DNA of 64,000 nucleotides from an uncultured Christensenella sp. (lineage in GTDB: Bacteria; Bacillota; Clostridia; Christensenellales; CAG-917), in contig CAJTNO010000003.1 in the NCBI GenBank assembly GCA_910577815.1, positions 124,001-188,000 of the forward strand, given 5' to 3'. The first letter of the stretch is position 1. The number at the start of each line of letters is the position of its first letter. This document shows, piece by piece, positions 8,268-16,423 of the stretch. Below the pieces are notes generated by a model that saw only the letters and a list, made by a program, of their open reading frames with translations, did no database searches and had not been told where the DNA came from. A program made the position numbers and the translations under genes.

Positions 8268-9044
8268 ATGAATAATAAATCTATAGCGATAATAACCGGA
8301 GCAAGCAGCGGAATCGGCAAGGAATTTACGTCAATTATAAACGGATATGACGATATAACCGAAATATGGGCAATCGCAAGAAATCAAGATAGATTAAATG
8401 ACTTAAAGCACAGTCTTAGCGAAAGAGTCCGCATATTTTCAATGGATTTAACCGACCGCAAAAGCTTGGAGGCATTCGAGCTATTACTCAAAACCGAAAA
8501 ACCCCGCATCAAGTGTTTAATCAACTGCGCAGGCTTTGCCACATTCGGCGATTATTCGGATATCTCAACGGACAGAAGCCTGAATATGATTGATTTAAAT
8601 ATCAACGCTCTTATAGCAATGTGCAATATGTGCATAGATTATATGCAAGAGAACTCGCACATAATAAATATGGCGTCTCAAGCAGGATTCCAACCCGTCC
8701 CGTATCAAAATATTTATAGCTCTACAAAAGCTTTTGTCCGAAACTATACCCGCGCTTTAAATATAGAGCTAAAAAACAGAAAAATCATAGCAACCGCCGT
8801 ATGCCCCGGTTGGATGAATACAAGGCTCATAGAACGCGCGGACATAGGGGCTAAAAAAGCGACCAAGAATTTTATATTTATGGTCGAGCCTTACCCTGTT
8901 GCGGCAAAAGCATTGAAGGACGCCTATAATAACAAGGATATTTCAGTTTACGGATTATATACAAAGTTTGCGCACCTGCTTTCAAAATTACTTCCGCAAA
9001 GATTGCTTATGAAAATCTGGCTAATACAACAGCACATAAGTTGA
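8268..9044 (+). CDS. Short-chain dehydrogenase/reductase (SDR)
   Basis: A Rossmann-fold NAD(P)-dependent oxidoreductase of unknown substrate. Motifs: cofactor-binding TGASSGIG near the N-terminus, LINCAG at the end of beta-4, catalytic Ser in NMASQAGF, and YSSTK as the YxxxK pair. About 258 residues from the ATG at 8268; a frame opening at 8232 would add 12 residues that SDRs do not have. The C-terminus is longer than in minimal SDRs and partly hydrophobic, as in the DltE/YqjQ-like group. It is divergent from the spoVA operon and monocistronic. Confidence 0.88.
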   Translation: MNNKSIAIITGASSGIGKEFTSIINGYDDITEIWAIARNQDRLNDLKHSLSERVRIFSMDLTDRKSLEAFELLLKTEKPRIKCLINCAGFATFGDYSDISTDRSLNMIDLNINALIAMCNMCIDYMQENSHIINMASQAGFQPVPYQNIYSSTKAFVRNYTRALNIELKNRKIIATAVCPGWMNTRLIERADIGAKKATKNFIFMVEPYPVAAKALKDAYNNKDISVYGLYTKFAHLLSKLLPQRLLMKIWLIQQHIS

Positions 9045-9119
9045 CAAGTTATTAAAAACCTCTAATTCAACCGATGAAATTTTATTCCGATAAAGGCAAC
9101 AATAGAATATTGCGCAGAA

Positions 9120-9470
9120 TTACATTTGAATTCGGCGCAATATATTTACATAATCGTTATTTTTTCTGGATTTTGGCAAAGGAGTTATTCTCTCTAATAT
9201 TTCCGTAACCTTATCCATAAGCTCGGGATTTTCAATATCCAATAAGTAATGCTCCTTTGCTCCGTCATAAGGTATACAGACCTCCGCACACGACATCAAT
9301 ACGCTTAACTCGGCAAGCTTCTTTACATATACGCAATTATCGCATACAAGAAATATCGGCTTATCATTTACATATACCATATATTCGCCGAACATTTTAT
9401 TATAACGCACGTTATATTGCTTATTTATTCTATCACACACAAATTCAATATAATCTACTGTAGTCGGCAT
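9120..9470 (-). CDS. TfoX/Sxy N-terminal domain protein
   Basis: A 116-residue protein of the TfoX_N family. The core KMFGEYMVYVNDKPIFLVCDN, found near residue 25, is the family hallmark, followed by VYVKKL and a C-terminal region with PYDGAKEHYLLD. In gammaproteobacteria Sxy/TfoX regulates competence; in Bacillota the single-domain forms have no known role. GAGGAG lies about 8 nt before the ATG at 9470, which decides the start over the upstream ATG at 9485. Confidence 0.85.
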   Translation of the reverse strand: MPTTVDYIEFVCDRINKQYNVRYNKMFGEYMVYVNDKPIFLVCDNCVYVKKLAELSVLMSCAEVCIPYDGAKEHYLLDIENPELMDKVTEILERITPLPKSRKNNDYVNILRRIQM

Positions 9471-9552
9471 TCCTGTTCTCCTCAAAAGTAAAAATTTACT
9501 GTAACAATTATATCAATATAAAGGTCATATATCAATACTTAATAAATTATAA

Positions 9553-9584
9553 ATAAACGCCCGCTTAGTAAAGCGGGCGTTTAT
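9553..9584 (-). terminator. Strong hairpin terminator after the repeat lipoprotein
   Basis: A perfect 14-bp stem (9553-9566 with 9571-9584) closed by a 4-nt loop, containing CGCCCGC. It lies 19 nt beyond the stop of the lipoprotein gene and may also stop readthrough in the other direction. Confidence 0.75.
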
Positions 9585-9603
9585 CAACATTCATATTACA
9601 ATT

Positions 9604-11502
9604 TCAAGCTATGTATTTTTTATCTTCAGCGATTACATCGGCAGAAGTCGTTGCAGGCGTGCGTTGCGCAAGTATCTCTTCAGGTATTGTTACATTAGTT
9701 GTGCCATAATCGCTCAACTGATAAACTGTAGTCCTTAATGTGCCATTGCTTGCCGTAGGCGATGCAGATGCTCCTACATAGTAGTATTTGAAAACTATTT
9801 CCGATACTCTACCCGCAGTAACTGTTAACGATATGGAATAGTCTCTCATTTTATTTAACTTAGCGGTCTTCAAAAGCATATTTTTAAGTATCACCTGCTC
9901 AAGAACTTCATTATTTTTTGCTTCATACACGTTCGTTTCATCAATTTGCAAAAATAAATCGCTGTTAAGAGCAAAAATCATTTCAAGTCTTGCTAAAGCC
10001 AGCCATTGATTCTTCTCAGCTTTTAGGCTATTGTTGCTACGATACCTCGTTAATGAGCCATCAGCTTCTGAGAATAAATAATAATCTATTCCGTTAGCTG
10101 TATACTGATATAAATTATCAATGTGTTTATAGGTTGTAATACTACTTCCGTTTTTGTACGAAATGGTTACATTACTATAATCCTTGGCAAATATATCGGC
10201 AAAGGTTTCTTCAGCTTGTACGGCAATAACACTGATTGTTGCCGTTTCCGTATGTTTTACACCATCCCAGGTTTCAAACGTAAGCGTGACTGTATAAGTG
10301 CCTTTGGTAGGAGCGGTCAAATCCAAATCTCCGAAGTCGACCATATCCAAAGCGATTTCAAACGCTTTACCTTCGACCTTAACATTGAACATAAAACCTA
10401 TAAGCTCGCTTGCATTAAGCGCAACGCCCTCCTCGGCATCCTTATTTTTTGTTTCAACCTGCACGTTTACAGCAGGAAGATTGGGCATCACTATTTCAGT
10501 TTCACCATATGCAAAGAATGTTTGCTCCTGCTTTACGTCGCCTCCGGACAAAGTGCCGCCTACTTCGGTAATATGCTCGTTATCGATTTTAATATAAAAA
10601 TCCTCATATGATTCCGTACTGCGGAAAAGCGCATAAATAACGGACGCTACGGATTCAGGCGCAACATAGTAAACGCCTTCGCAGTATTCTACATCCTCAA
10701 CTGATATATCATCTAAATCAAGCGCCAATACAAAATCGGCATAAGACGACAGATTGCTTTTTGTCCATTGGTCTCCGTTAAGATAATACATTGCAAGCAT
10801 ATATCCGTTATCGTCAAATATTACGATATGGTCCTCGTATAATTCAGTACCTGTTTCCCAGTATGCGAGATTACCGGCCTGTTTAAATACGTCGGTATAA
10901 GAATTCTCCGCATCATATATTTTGTTTGCAGATGTAAAATTTGAGTAATCTGCGGCAAGCGCCTTAGCAAAAGCCGCGTTTGCCTCGGAAACACTTATCC
11001 ATTTAGCTTTGATAGTAATATCGTCGGTGATATTAGATAAGAAATCATACTTTTTATCTCCGACATACCAACCGTCAAAACAATATCCGCCGCGCGTAGG
11101 ATTTATGGGCTTATATGTATTTTCATTGTGATTGACAACTCTTGACTCTATTTCACTTCCGCCGTCTGTATCGAATGTAACTATGTGCGTAGTAGGAGCC
11201 GACAATTCCCATTTTGCAGTCAACGTCAAATCCTTATTTACGGAAGTGTCAAAATCATATTTGACTTCACCGTTATACCAACCCTTAAAATCATAATTGT
11301 CTTTTACAGGCGCATCAGGCTCGTTGACTTTTTCTCCACCCTTAATTTTTGCAGTTTCCACTTTGCCGTCGCCATAATTAAAAGTTACGGTATATTCAAC
11401 CGGTTTTGTATTATCTTCATCATTATCGCAGGCGGCTAAGCATAGCGTCGAGATTGCCAACACTGCTACAAGCAGCAAAGTAATCAGATTCCTTTTTTTC
11501 AT
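9604..11502 (-). CDS. Lipoprotein with two InlB B-repeat (Listeria-Bacteroides) domains
   Basis: 632 residues. A type II signal peptide ends in a lipobox with Cys25 (LAAC), so the mature protein should be anchored to the outer face of the membrane. Two repeats follow (about residues 38-97 and 106-167), each ending in FxGWY and a tAKW motif typical of the Listeria-Bacteroides repeat family. The remaining 460 residues are beta-rich and not recognised; a segment near residues 340-430 reads like an Ig-like domain. Ligand and role are unknown; host or surface adhesion is a family-based guess. GGGAGGGAG precedes the ATG. Monocistronic. Confidence 0.85.
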   Translation of the reverse strand: MKKRNLITLLLVAVLAISTLCLAACDNDEDNTKPVEYTVTFNYGDGKVETAKIKGGEKVNEPDAPVKDNYDFKGWYNGEVKYDFDTSVNKDLTLTAKWELSAPTTHIVTFDTDGGSEIESRVVNHNENTYKPINPTRGGYCFDGWYVGDKKYDFLSNITDDITIKAKWISVSEANAAFAKALAADYSNFTSANKIYDAENSYTDVFKQAGNLAYWETGTELYEDHIVIFDDNGYMLAMYYLNGDQWTKSNLSSYADFVLALDLDDISVEDVEYCEGVYYVAPESVASVIYALFRSTESYEDFYIKIDNEHITEVGGTLSGGDVKQEQTFFAYGETEIVMPNLPAVNVQVETKNKDAEEGVALNASELIGFMFNVKVEGKAFEIALDMVDFGDLDLTAPTKGTYTVTLTFETWDGVKHTETATISVIAVQAEETFADIFAKDYSNVTISYKNGSSITTYKHIDNLYQYTANGIDYYLFSEADGSLTRYRSNNSLKAEKNQWLALARLEMIFALNSDLFLQIDETNVYEAKNNEVLEQVILKNMLLKTAKLNKMRDYSISLTVTAGRVSEIVFKYYYVGASASPTASNGTLRTTVYQLSDYGTTNVTIPEEILAQRTPATTSADVIAEDKKYIA

Positions 11503-11783
11503 ATTCGCACTCCCTCCCGAGTCGCAAGACTAATGCGGCTTCGCTTTATTTATTTAAAACATTCTACTACCGTTAACACATATAGTCAATATTTATACAA
11601 AAAATATTTATAATTATTCAGATATTTTTTAAAAACCGCATAATATTTAGCAAATTTTGAGTTAATTGAATAATTACTCAATAAAATATATAATAAAATC
11701 CATTTGTTGGGCAAGCTTAACAATCGGGTTTTAAGAAACTTAACCCTTAGCTATACTTATTTAAATCTATAAATAATAAAAAC
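11503..11783. other. AT-rich intergenic region
   Basis: About 280 bp of very AT-rich DNA between the repeat lipoprotein and the DUF3592 gene. It should contain the lipoprotein promoter, but several TA-rich boxes compete and none has a clear -35 partner. No coding signal or RNA gene is visible. Confidence 0.6.
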
Positions 11784-11805
11784 GGAGTCTGAATAATCAG
11801 ACTCC
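11784..11805 (-). terminator. Terminator of the DUF3592 gene
   Basis: Nine-bp stem GGAGTCTGA / TCAGACTCC with a 4-nt loop, followed on the minus strand by GTTTTTATT, 27 nt past the stop codon. Confidence 0.8.
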
Positions 11806-11832
11806 AATGCTCGATAATGTTTTACAATACAC

Positions 11833-12360
11833 TTATTTATCAAAATACTGCATTTCGTAAATATCTTGCGGAGCTTCCTCCGTAGGTGAAGGAACGGCCG
11901 CATTTTTGCGCTTCTTCACTATGCTTACAATATTGCTCACTATCAACGATATGCCTAACAAACTGAATACTCCGCCTACGATAAACAATATGTATACCGG
12001 CATATGATTATCCTTTGTGGCAAGCACAATATCTTTCGGATTGTTAGGATTATATGCTATTTCACGCAAATCGCCTATTCTCGGTCTAATGCTTGACGAC
12101 ACATTGCTTCTTACAGAATATACCTGCCCGTTTGCGGTAAACTCTAAAATTTCCGTATACATTGTTTGATAATATCCGTCGCTGTCTTTATCCTCATACT
12201 CCCTGTATGAAGTTACGGTAGCCACAGTATGCGTCCAGGAATTCAGTTTACTGTTAAGGCTATTGTTGAATATTGCGCCGCCGACAATGAGTCCGATACC
12301 TATAATTGCGAACAGTATGGATATTATCAGATTCGGCTTTTTTGTTGTTACTACTACCAT
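11833..12360 (-). CDS. DUF3592-like membrane protein
   Basis: 175 residues with two transmembrane helices (about 12-30 and 122-146) and an extracytoplasmic domain between them. The central part, with TATVTSYR-like beta strand, tyrosine-rich loop, and RIGDLREIAYNPNNPKDIV, is the DUF3592 pattern of integrity around a YxPxxP-like turn. A basic KKRK follows the second helix. The function is unknown. Spacing from a GGAGAGGA ribosome site supports the ATG at 12360. Monocistronic with its own terminator. Confidence 0.75.
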   Translation of the reverse strand: MVVVTTKKPNLIISILFAIIGIGLIVGGAIFNNSLNSKLNSWTHTVATVTSYREYEDKDSDGYYQTMYTEILEFTANGQVYSVRSNVSSSIRPRIGDLREIAYNPNNPKDIVLATKDNHMPVYILFIVGGVFSLLGISLIVSNIVSIVKKRKNAAVPSPTEEAPQDIYEMQYFDK

Positions 12361-12541
12361 TTTACAATCCTCTCCAAAATTGTATTTTTAGCTAAAATAG
12401 CGTTAGCTATGATGATATTCCGTTGGAGATGAACGCTTAATCATACTCGGTCATTACGAATATTTAATGCTATGCTCCCCAACATCTACAAAATTTTATC
12501 ACATTGGAAAAACAAGGTCAAACGATATCAAGCATTTTGTA

Positions 12542-12739
12542 TTATATCTCTGTTTGCAACACCAAAGCCTTTTTAGGACAGAAGTTTGAACACTTGCCGC
12601 ATTTAATACACTTGCTATGGTCTATGACAGGTGCCTCAAAATTATTCTGAGACAATGCGCCTACGGGACATACCCTTACGGCAGGACAAGGATGATTTTG
12701 CGGACAGTTGCTTTTAATAAGCGTTAACATTTTAGACAT
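12542..12739 (-). CDS. Small 4Fe-4S ferredoxin-like protein
   Basis: 65 residues. The second half has the canonical cluster motif CIKCGKCSNFCP (Cys44, 47, 50, 54). The first half has Cys12, Cys18 and Cys24 with unusual wide spacing (CPQNHPCPAVRVCP), so either two clusters or one cluster plus a modified site is possible. This variant is found as a small electron carrier in anaerobes. GGAGG at 6-nt spacing precedes the ATG. No redox partner gene is adjacent. Confidence 0.85.
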   Translation of the reverse strand: MSKMLTLIKSNCPQNHPCPAVRVCPVGALSQNNFEAPVIDHSKCIKCGKCSNFCPKKALVLQTEI

Positions 12740-12798
12740 AATTTGCCTCCGTTTAAAAATTTAATCAAATATTTATCATTAAAATATGACGATTTAAA

Positions 12799-13356
12799 CT
12801 AATTGTTCACATATTTTTTCTTTGCTAATTCCGTATACATTTTGACAAAATCAGTTTTAGCCTCGGTGTATGCGTCCCGATTATGCTCGAATTCTTTCCA
12901 AATACGAAGCTTTAACCGTTCATACTCCTTTGCGATTTCAGGATTAGCATTCAAATAATCCTTGAAGTATATTTCATCCTTATCATTATTAAGTCGGATA
13001 TGCAAATGAAATACCTTTTGCGCAAATCCATTCTCCGTATATCCTTTATTTAACGAAATTCTACTTGTATTTCCCGACATTACGATGTATCCGCAATTCC
13101 GTAAAATCTCAGCTGCGTCTTGGACTTGTTCAAGTGTATCTACAACTATTAAAATATCTATTATCGGCTTTGCCATTATGCCTTTTATCGCAGTGCTTCC
13201 AATATGATAGTAACGCGTATCAGTAGGCAATACGGTTTTAAGAAACTCAACTTCTTCTCTAAACCAGTCTTCCCAGTAAGCTTTATGCTCTGTAAGATAA
13301 ATAGGAAATAACCGCCAGAGTTCGTCAAGTGTCATATCACAAAGCCTTTTATTCAT
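12799..13356 (-). CDS. GrpB family nucleotidyltransferase-fold protein
   Basis: 185 residues of the GrpB/UPF0157 family, which has a nucleotidyltransferase fold and no firmly established function. Typical features are YHIGSTAIKGIMAKPIIDILI (split here as HIGSTA and KPIIDI), the VMSG loop, FHLHI and a C-terminal helix-rich part with YERLKLRIWKEF. The GS and DxD-like residues of the nucleotidyltransferase core are retained. Single gene in the accessory stretch. Confidence 0.85.
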   Translation of the reverse strand: MNKRLCDMTLDELWRLFPIYLTEHKAYWEDWFREEVEFLKTVLPTDTRYYHIGSTAIKGIMAKPIIDILIVVDTLEQVQDAAEILRNCGYIVMSGNTSRISLNKGYTENGFAQKVFHLHIRLNNDKDEIYFKDYLNANPEIAKEYERLKLRIWKEFEHNRDAYTEAKTDFVKMYTELAKKKYVNN

Positions 13357-13399
13357 CCCAATAATCCTTATATTAACTAATAATAGTTATATTTTCAAT

Positions 13400-13942
13400 T
13401 TACAATATCTCAAAGTCAACTTTTCCGCTTTCTATATCATAAATCGCTCCGTATATTTGCGCCTCTGATTTTTGGAGCGCGGTACGTATGCAACTTACTG
13501 TATTTCTGATGTTTAAAATAGCCGCTTTCCTATCATCTTTCTCGCATCCGATTGCCTATCGTATTTTATCTGTTATGACAGATGTATAGCCTTTTGCACC
13601 ACCGCACACTGCTGCATTAACCGCCCCGCAGTGCGTATGTCCGAGTACTAAAACTGTATTGACTCGCAAATGCTCAACTGCATATTCGATACTTCCAAGT
13701 TCAATATCATCCGCTACATTGCCGGCAACTCTGATTACAAACAATTCACCTATTCCCGTCATAAAAATATTTTCGGGAATAACACGCGAATCCGAACACG
13801 TTATAACTACTGCGTACGGACGTTATCCGTTTTCGGCAGTTTCTTTTCGGACTTTCGCAGATATATCTCCGTCGTTGTACTTCGCGCAAATATATTTTGC
13901 ATTCCCCTCTTTAAGCTTTTTAATTACAGATTTGCTGTCCAT
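13400..13942 (-). pseudogene. Beta-carbonic anhydrase, broken by two in-frame stops
   Basis: One continuous 181-codon frame encodes a small beta-class carbonic anhydrase (CO2 hydration to bicarbonate). It keeps the zinc ligands of the family, CSDSR and HTHCGA, and the GIGELFVIRVAGN core. Two stop codons interrupt it: TAA at codon 40 (13823-13825) and TAG at codon 129 (13556-13558). There is no frameshift. At both places glutamine would fit the family or context, and both stops are one C-to-T change from Gln codons. The gene is probably recently inactivated; a protein could start at the internal ATG near 13762 but would lack the N-terminal ligand region. Confidence 0.85.
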
Positions 13943-14060
13943 ATATATTTACACACCAAGATAACTAATAATATGACTAATATATTGTACCATAAACAAA
14001 AGCTTTTTCAAGTAGATAATATAAATAAGTGTTTTCATAAAAAACAATTAACTATAAACA

Positions 14061-14082
14061 AAAACACGCTCTCGCGTGTTTT
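14061..14082 (-). terminator. Terminator of the flavoprotein gene
   Basis: Perfect 9-bp stem AAAACACGC / GCGTGTTTT with a 4-nt loop. On the minus strand it runs into TTTTTGTTT, about 70 nt past the stop of the gene at 14156. Confidence 0.7.
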
Positions 14083-14155
14083 CGTGGTGGAGCGGTGATA
14101 ACCTAAAACGAATATTATCCGCTAAATTGAAATTTATCTATTGATATTAAATACT

Positions 14156-14872
14156 TCAACTTTTCCACGGGCGACTTTTACCAAGCCAACCGTGTTCTTG
14201 CCAATATTTGCAGTCAAATCCACCGTTTCCGTTTTTTTGTACTTTCTTTTGTATAATGCGGCAAACTTTGAATTTGATTTTAGTTATAAGTTTCGTACGT
14301 GCAGGCTTTGCATAATTTATTTTTGCAAATTTTCTAGCAAGTTTATTTACCTTATTTGTAAGGCTTTTACGTTTCTTTTCAGAAAGTTTATTCCAAACAA
14401 TATCTTCCATAAGCGCACTGCTGAATGCTCCTATTTTTGATATCCCCCACCAAGACAAACTATGTTTTATATCTTTCGCAGATGATTTCGCACCTGCGCC
14501 AATACATTGCGTAATAATGACTGCACGTTTACCAAACATTTCGGGTGCAGGTCTGTGCGGCATCCAACGATAACCGAAATGGTCTAATAATGCTTTCATT
14601 GCACCCGTTGCGTGCATAACGTAGGCAGGCGACGCCATAACGATTAAATCAGACTCTAAAAGTGATTTTTCGATAGCGTTTATATAGGAGTAATCTTTAC
14701 AAGCATCTTCTCCGCGCATAAAACAATTTGTACAGCCCACACAAAATGCAGGACAGTCTTTCGGCAAATAAAATTCAACTATGTCTGCACCTTGAAAACT
14801 CTGCAAAAAAATCTCTTTCAAGCGATACGTAACGCCTTGTTTTTCAGTGCCGTTTATTACTGCTATTTTCAT
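14156..14872 (-). CDS. NAD(P)H-dependent FMN reductase-like flavoprotein
   Basis: 238 residues. The N-terminal 130 residues form a flavodoxin-like domain: IAVINGTEKQGVT as the FMN phosphate loop, CVGCTNC with two close cysteines as in the iron-sulfur flavoprotein-like group, and MASPAYVMHATGAMKALLDH, the usual flavin-contact stretch. The C-terminal 100 residues are strongly basic (many KK, RK) and unusual. GGAG 5 nt before the ATG at 14872 sets the start. The substrate is unknown. Confidence 0.82.
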   Translation of the reverse strand: MKIAVINGTEKQGVTYRLKEIFLQSFQGADIVEFYLPKDCPAFCVGCTNCFMRGEDACKDYSYINAIEKSLLESDLIVMASPAYVMHATGAMKALLDHFGYRWMPHRPAPEMFGKRAVIITQCIGAGAKSSAKDIKHSLSWWGISKIGAFSSALMEDIVWNKLSEKKRKSLTNKVNKLARKFAKINYAKPARTKLITKIKFKVCRIIQKKVQKNGNGGFDCKYWQEHGWLGKSRPWKS

Positions 14873-14940
14873 AGTCACTCCGCTAAATAACTGTTTATCG
14901 CTCTATATGAGTAAATAAATTATAGCATAAACGAAAGCAT

Positions 14941-15180
14941 TTTCAACTATATAACAGTGTAAAAAATTACTTATGACACTGTGGCGGGTGCTTGTCTTGA
15001 TAACAAGCTGAGCCGAAATATATTCCCTAAAAGCACCGCAACGCTTCTGCAAACATTACGGTTAATAAGCCTTTTGTGCTTTATTTGCCTACATAAAGTA
15101 ACCGCCAAACACCCGAAAAGCTTTTTTATTAACCGCTGTACCCCAAATTGCACCCCAAAAACCTAAAAATAAATGATAAT
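14941..15180. other. Non-coding or degenerate stretch beside the tRNA cluster
   Basis: About 240 bp between the flavoprotein gene and the tRNA terminator. Both strands carry only short frames (about 60 codons) without ribosome sites. The plus-strand one ends in CTPNCTPKT, which resembles the tails of some clostridial integrases, so this could be a scar of a mobile element at the tRNA locus. The evidence is weak and I see no repeats marking an attachment site. Confidence 0.25.
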
Positions 15181-15211
15181 TTTAGTACAAAAGATAAAAC
15201 CATTAGAAATT

Positions 15212-15241
15212 GAAAAAGTGTACTAAACAGTACACTTTTTC
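15212..15241 (-). terminator. Terminator of the tRNA operon
   Basis: Perfect 13-bp stem (15212-15224 with 15229-15241), loop of 4 nt, with a T-rich 3' arm on the minus strand. It starts 1 nt after the CCA end of tRNA-Tyr. Confidence 0.85.
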
Positions 15242-15242
15242 T

Positions 15243-15327
<85 letters not shown>

Positions 15328-15342
15328 ATTTCAGTTTTAGTT

Positions 15343-15418
15343 TGGAGCTGGTGATCGGAATCGAACCAACAACCTACTGATTACAAATCAGTTGCTCTGC
15401 CTGTTGAGCTACACCAGC
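15343..15418 (-). tRNA. tRNA-Thr (anticodon TGT)
   Basis: 76 nt including encoded CCA. Acceptor GCTGGTG / CACCAGC is fully paired, D-arm GCTC...GAGC, anticodon loop TTTGTAA, T-loop TTCGATT. Confidence 0.96.
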
Positions 15419-15423
15419 GTAAT

Positions 15424-15499
15424 TGGTGCCTCGGGGCGGACTCGAACCACCGACACAGGGATTTTCAGTCCCTTGCTCTACCACCTGAGCTACCGAGGC
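15424..15499 (-). tRNA. tRNA-Phe (anticodon GAA)
   Basis: 76 nt including encoded CCA. Acceptor GCCTCGG / CCGAGGC, anticodon loop CTGAAAA, T-loop TTCGAGT. Only 5 nt separate it from tRNA-Thr. Confidence 0.96.
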
Positions 15500-15530
15500 A
15501 TTGCGCATAGCATTACGCTTGCGACTTTCA

Positions 15531-15566
15531 TATATGTGGCAGTGACATACGTCACTGCCACATATA
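15531..15566. repeat. Perfect 16-bp inverted repeat inside the tRNA cluster
   Basis: Positions 15531-15546 and 15551-15566 are exact reverse complements around a 4-nt loop, between tRNA-Asp and tRNA-Phe. In RNA this would be a very stable hairpin. It has no T-run on the minus strand, so it is not a standard terminator. It may guide processing of the polycistronic tRNA precursor or be a remnant of an inserted element. Confidence 0.75.
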
Positions 15567-15572
15567 ATTGTT

Positions 15573-15649
15573 TGGCGACCCGAAGGGGGCTCGAACCCCT
15601 GACCTCCAGCGTGACAGGCTGGCGTACTAACCAACTGTACTACCGGGCC
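15573..15649 (-). tRNA. tRNA-Asp (anticodon GTC)
   Basis: 77 nt including encoded CCA with G discriminator. Acceptor GGCCCGG pairs with TCGGGTC, with two G-U pairs. Anticodon loop CTGTCAC, T-loop TTCGAGC. Confidence 0.96.
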
Positions 15650-15670
15650 ACATATGGTTTATAATGATTT

Positions 15671-15747
15671 TGGTGGGCCTTCACGGACTCGAACCGCGGA
15701 CCGATCGGTTATGAGCCGACTGCTCTAACCAACTGAGCTAAAGGCCC
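15671..15747 (-). tRNA. tRNA with CAT anticodon (elongator Met or Ile2)
   Basis: 77 nt including encoded CCA. Acceptor GGGCCTT / AAGGCCC is paired at position 1-72, and the anticodon stem lacks the three G-C pairs of initiators, so this is not initiator tRNA. The CTCATAA loop is shared by elongator tRNA-Met and by tRNA-Ile2, whose C34 is modified to lysidine. The GGNCCTTTAGCTCAG start resembles Bacillota Ile2, but sequence alone does not settle it. Confidence 0.93.
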
Positions 15748-15789
15748 GAATCATCATCGATGAAGTCGCACTGCAATTAAGCGAGTGTA

Positions 15790-15866
15790 TGGTCGGGGTG
15801 AAGAGATTCGAACTCCCGACCCTCTGCTCCCAAAGCAGATGCGCTACCAAGCTGCGCTACACCCCG
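15790..15866 (-). tRNA. tRNA-Pro (anticodon TGG)
   Basis: 77 nt including encoded CCA. Acceptor CGGGGTG / CACCCCG, anticodon loop TTTGGGA, T-loop TTCGAAT. First tRNA of the transcript, 26 nt downstream of the -10 box. Confidence 0.96.
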
Positions 15867-15892
15867 ATTACCGTAGTGTTGACGACCTACAC

Positions 15893-15921
15893 AATATACT
15901 ATAAAAAAATTAGTCTGTCAA
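15893..15921 (-). promoter_or_regulatory. Promoter of the tRNA operon
   Basis: Minus-strand TTGACA (15921-15916), 17-bp spacer, TATATT (15898-15893). The -35 box is perfect. All six tRNAs downstream share one direction and one terminator. Confidence 0.85.
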
Positions 15922-16105
15922 TAATTTTTCAACCAGATTTGAATAATTTTTTTGTGTAAATTTAAAAAAATCAACTTAAGGCAAAATGAAACATATCTGA
16001 CCTAAATCAGCCGTTATTGACAATAAAACTTAAGGAAAAAAGAAAAATTACAAAAGTACACAAAAAGCGCGCAATGTGTTTTGGTATTCTTTGCAAGGAG
16101 GCTTT

Positions 16106-16414
16106 ATGGACTTAGATTTCAAGATAGTAAACAACGATATTTGCGTAAAGCTGGTCGGCGAAATAGACGAATATACCGCGCGCAGTTTGCGCGACGATTT
16201 GGATAAGCTTATTGAAGCTCAAGGCTTTCGCACTATGACGTTTGATATGCAAGGCGTAACGTTTTTGGACAGCACGGGATTCGGGCTGGTGATAGGACGA
16301 TATAAGAAGCTACGCGCAAAGCGCGCGGAACTGCTTTTAAAAAACGTGCCGCCGCAGGTAGACAAGGTATTTCGCACAAGCGGACTGTATTCGTTTGTGC
16401 CCATAGTAAAGTAA
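16106..16414 (+). CDS. spoIIAA: Anti-anti-sigma factor SpoIIAA
   Basis: A 102-residue STAS-domain protein. When dephosphorylated by SpoIIE it binds SpoIIAB and frees SigF in the forespore. The phosphorylation site is visible as Ser56 in FLDSTGFG, at the position of Ser58 in B. subtilis; the nucleotide-binding region VGEIDEYTA and the C-terminal RTSGLYSFVPI are conserved. AAGGAGG just before the ATG at 16106 decides the start over an in-frame ATG 30 nt upstream. First gene of the spoIIA operon. An AAGGAAAA box at about 16033 is SigH-like, but its -10 partner is unclear. Confidence 0.95.
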   Translation: MDLDFKIVNNDICVKLVGEIDEYTARSLRDDLDKLIEAQGFRTMTFDMQGVTFLDSTGFGLVIGRYKKLRAKRAELLLKNVPPQVDKVFRTSGLYSFVPIVK

Positions 16415-16423
16415 GGAGTTGTT

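Noticed and set aside
13400..13942. Stop-codon reassignment (TAA/TAG read as Gln) suggested by the carbonic anhydrase
   Set aside because: Dozens of neighbouring genes end at TAA and TAG at the expected protein ends, so the code is standard and the gene is simply broken.
14981..15166. Integrase remnant beside the tRNA genes
   Set aside because: Only a CTPNCTPKT-like tail suggests it; no catalytic motif, no direct repeat of a tRNA end, so kept only as a degenerate region.
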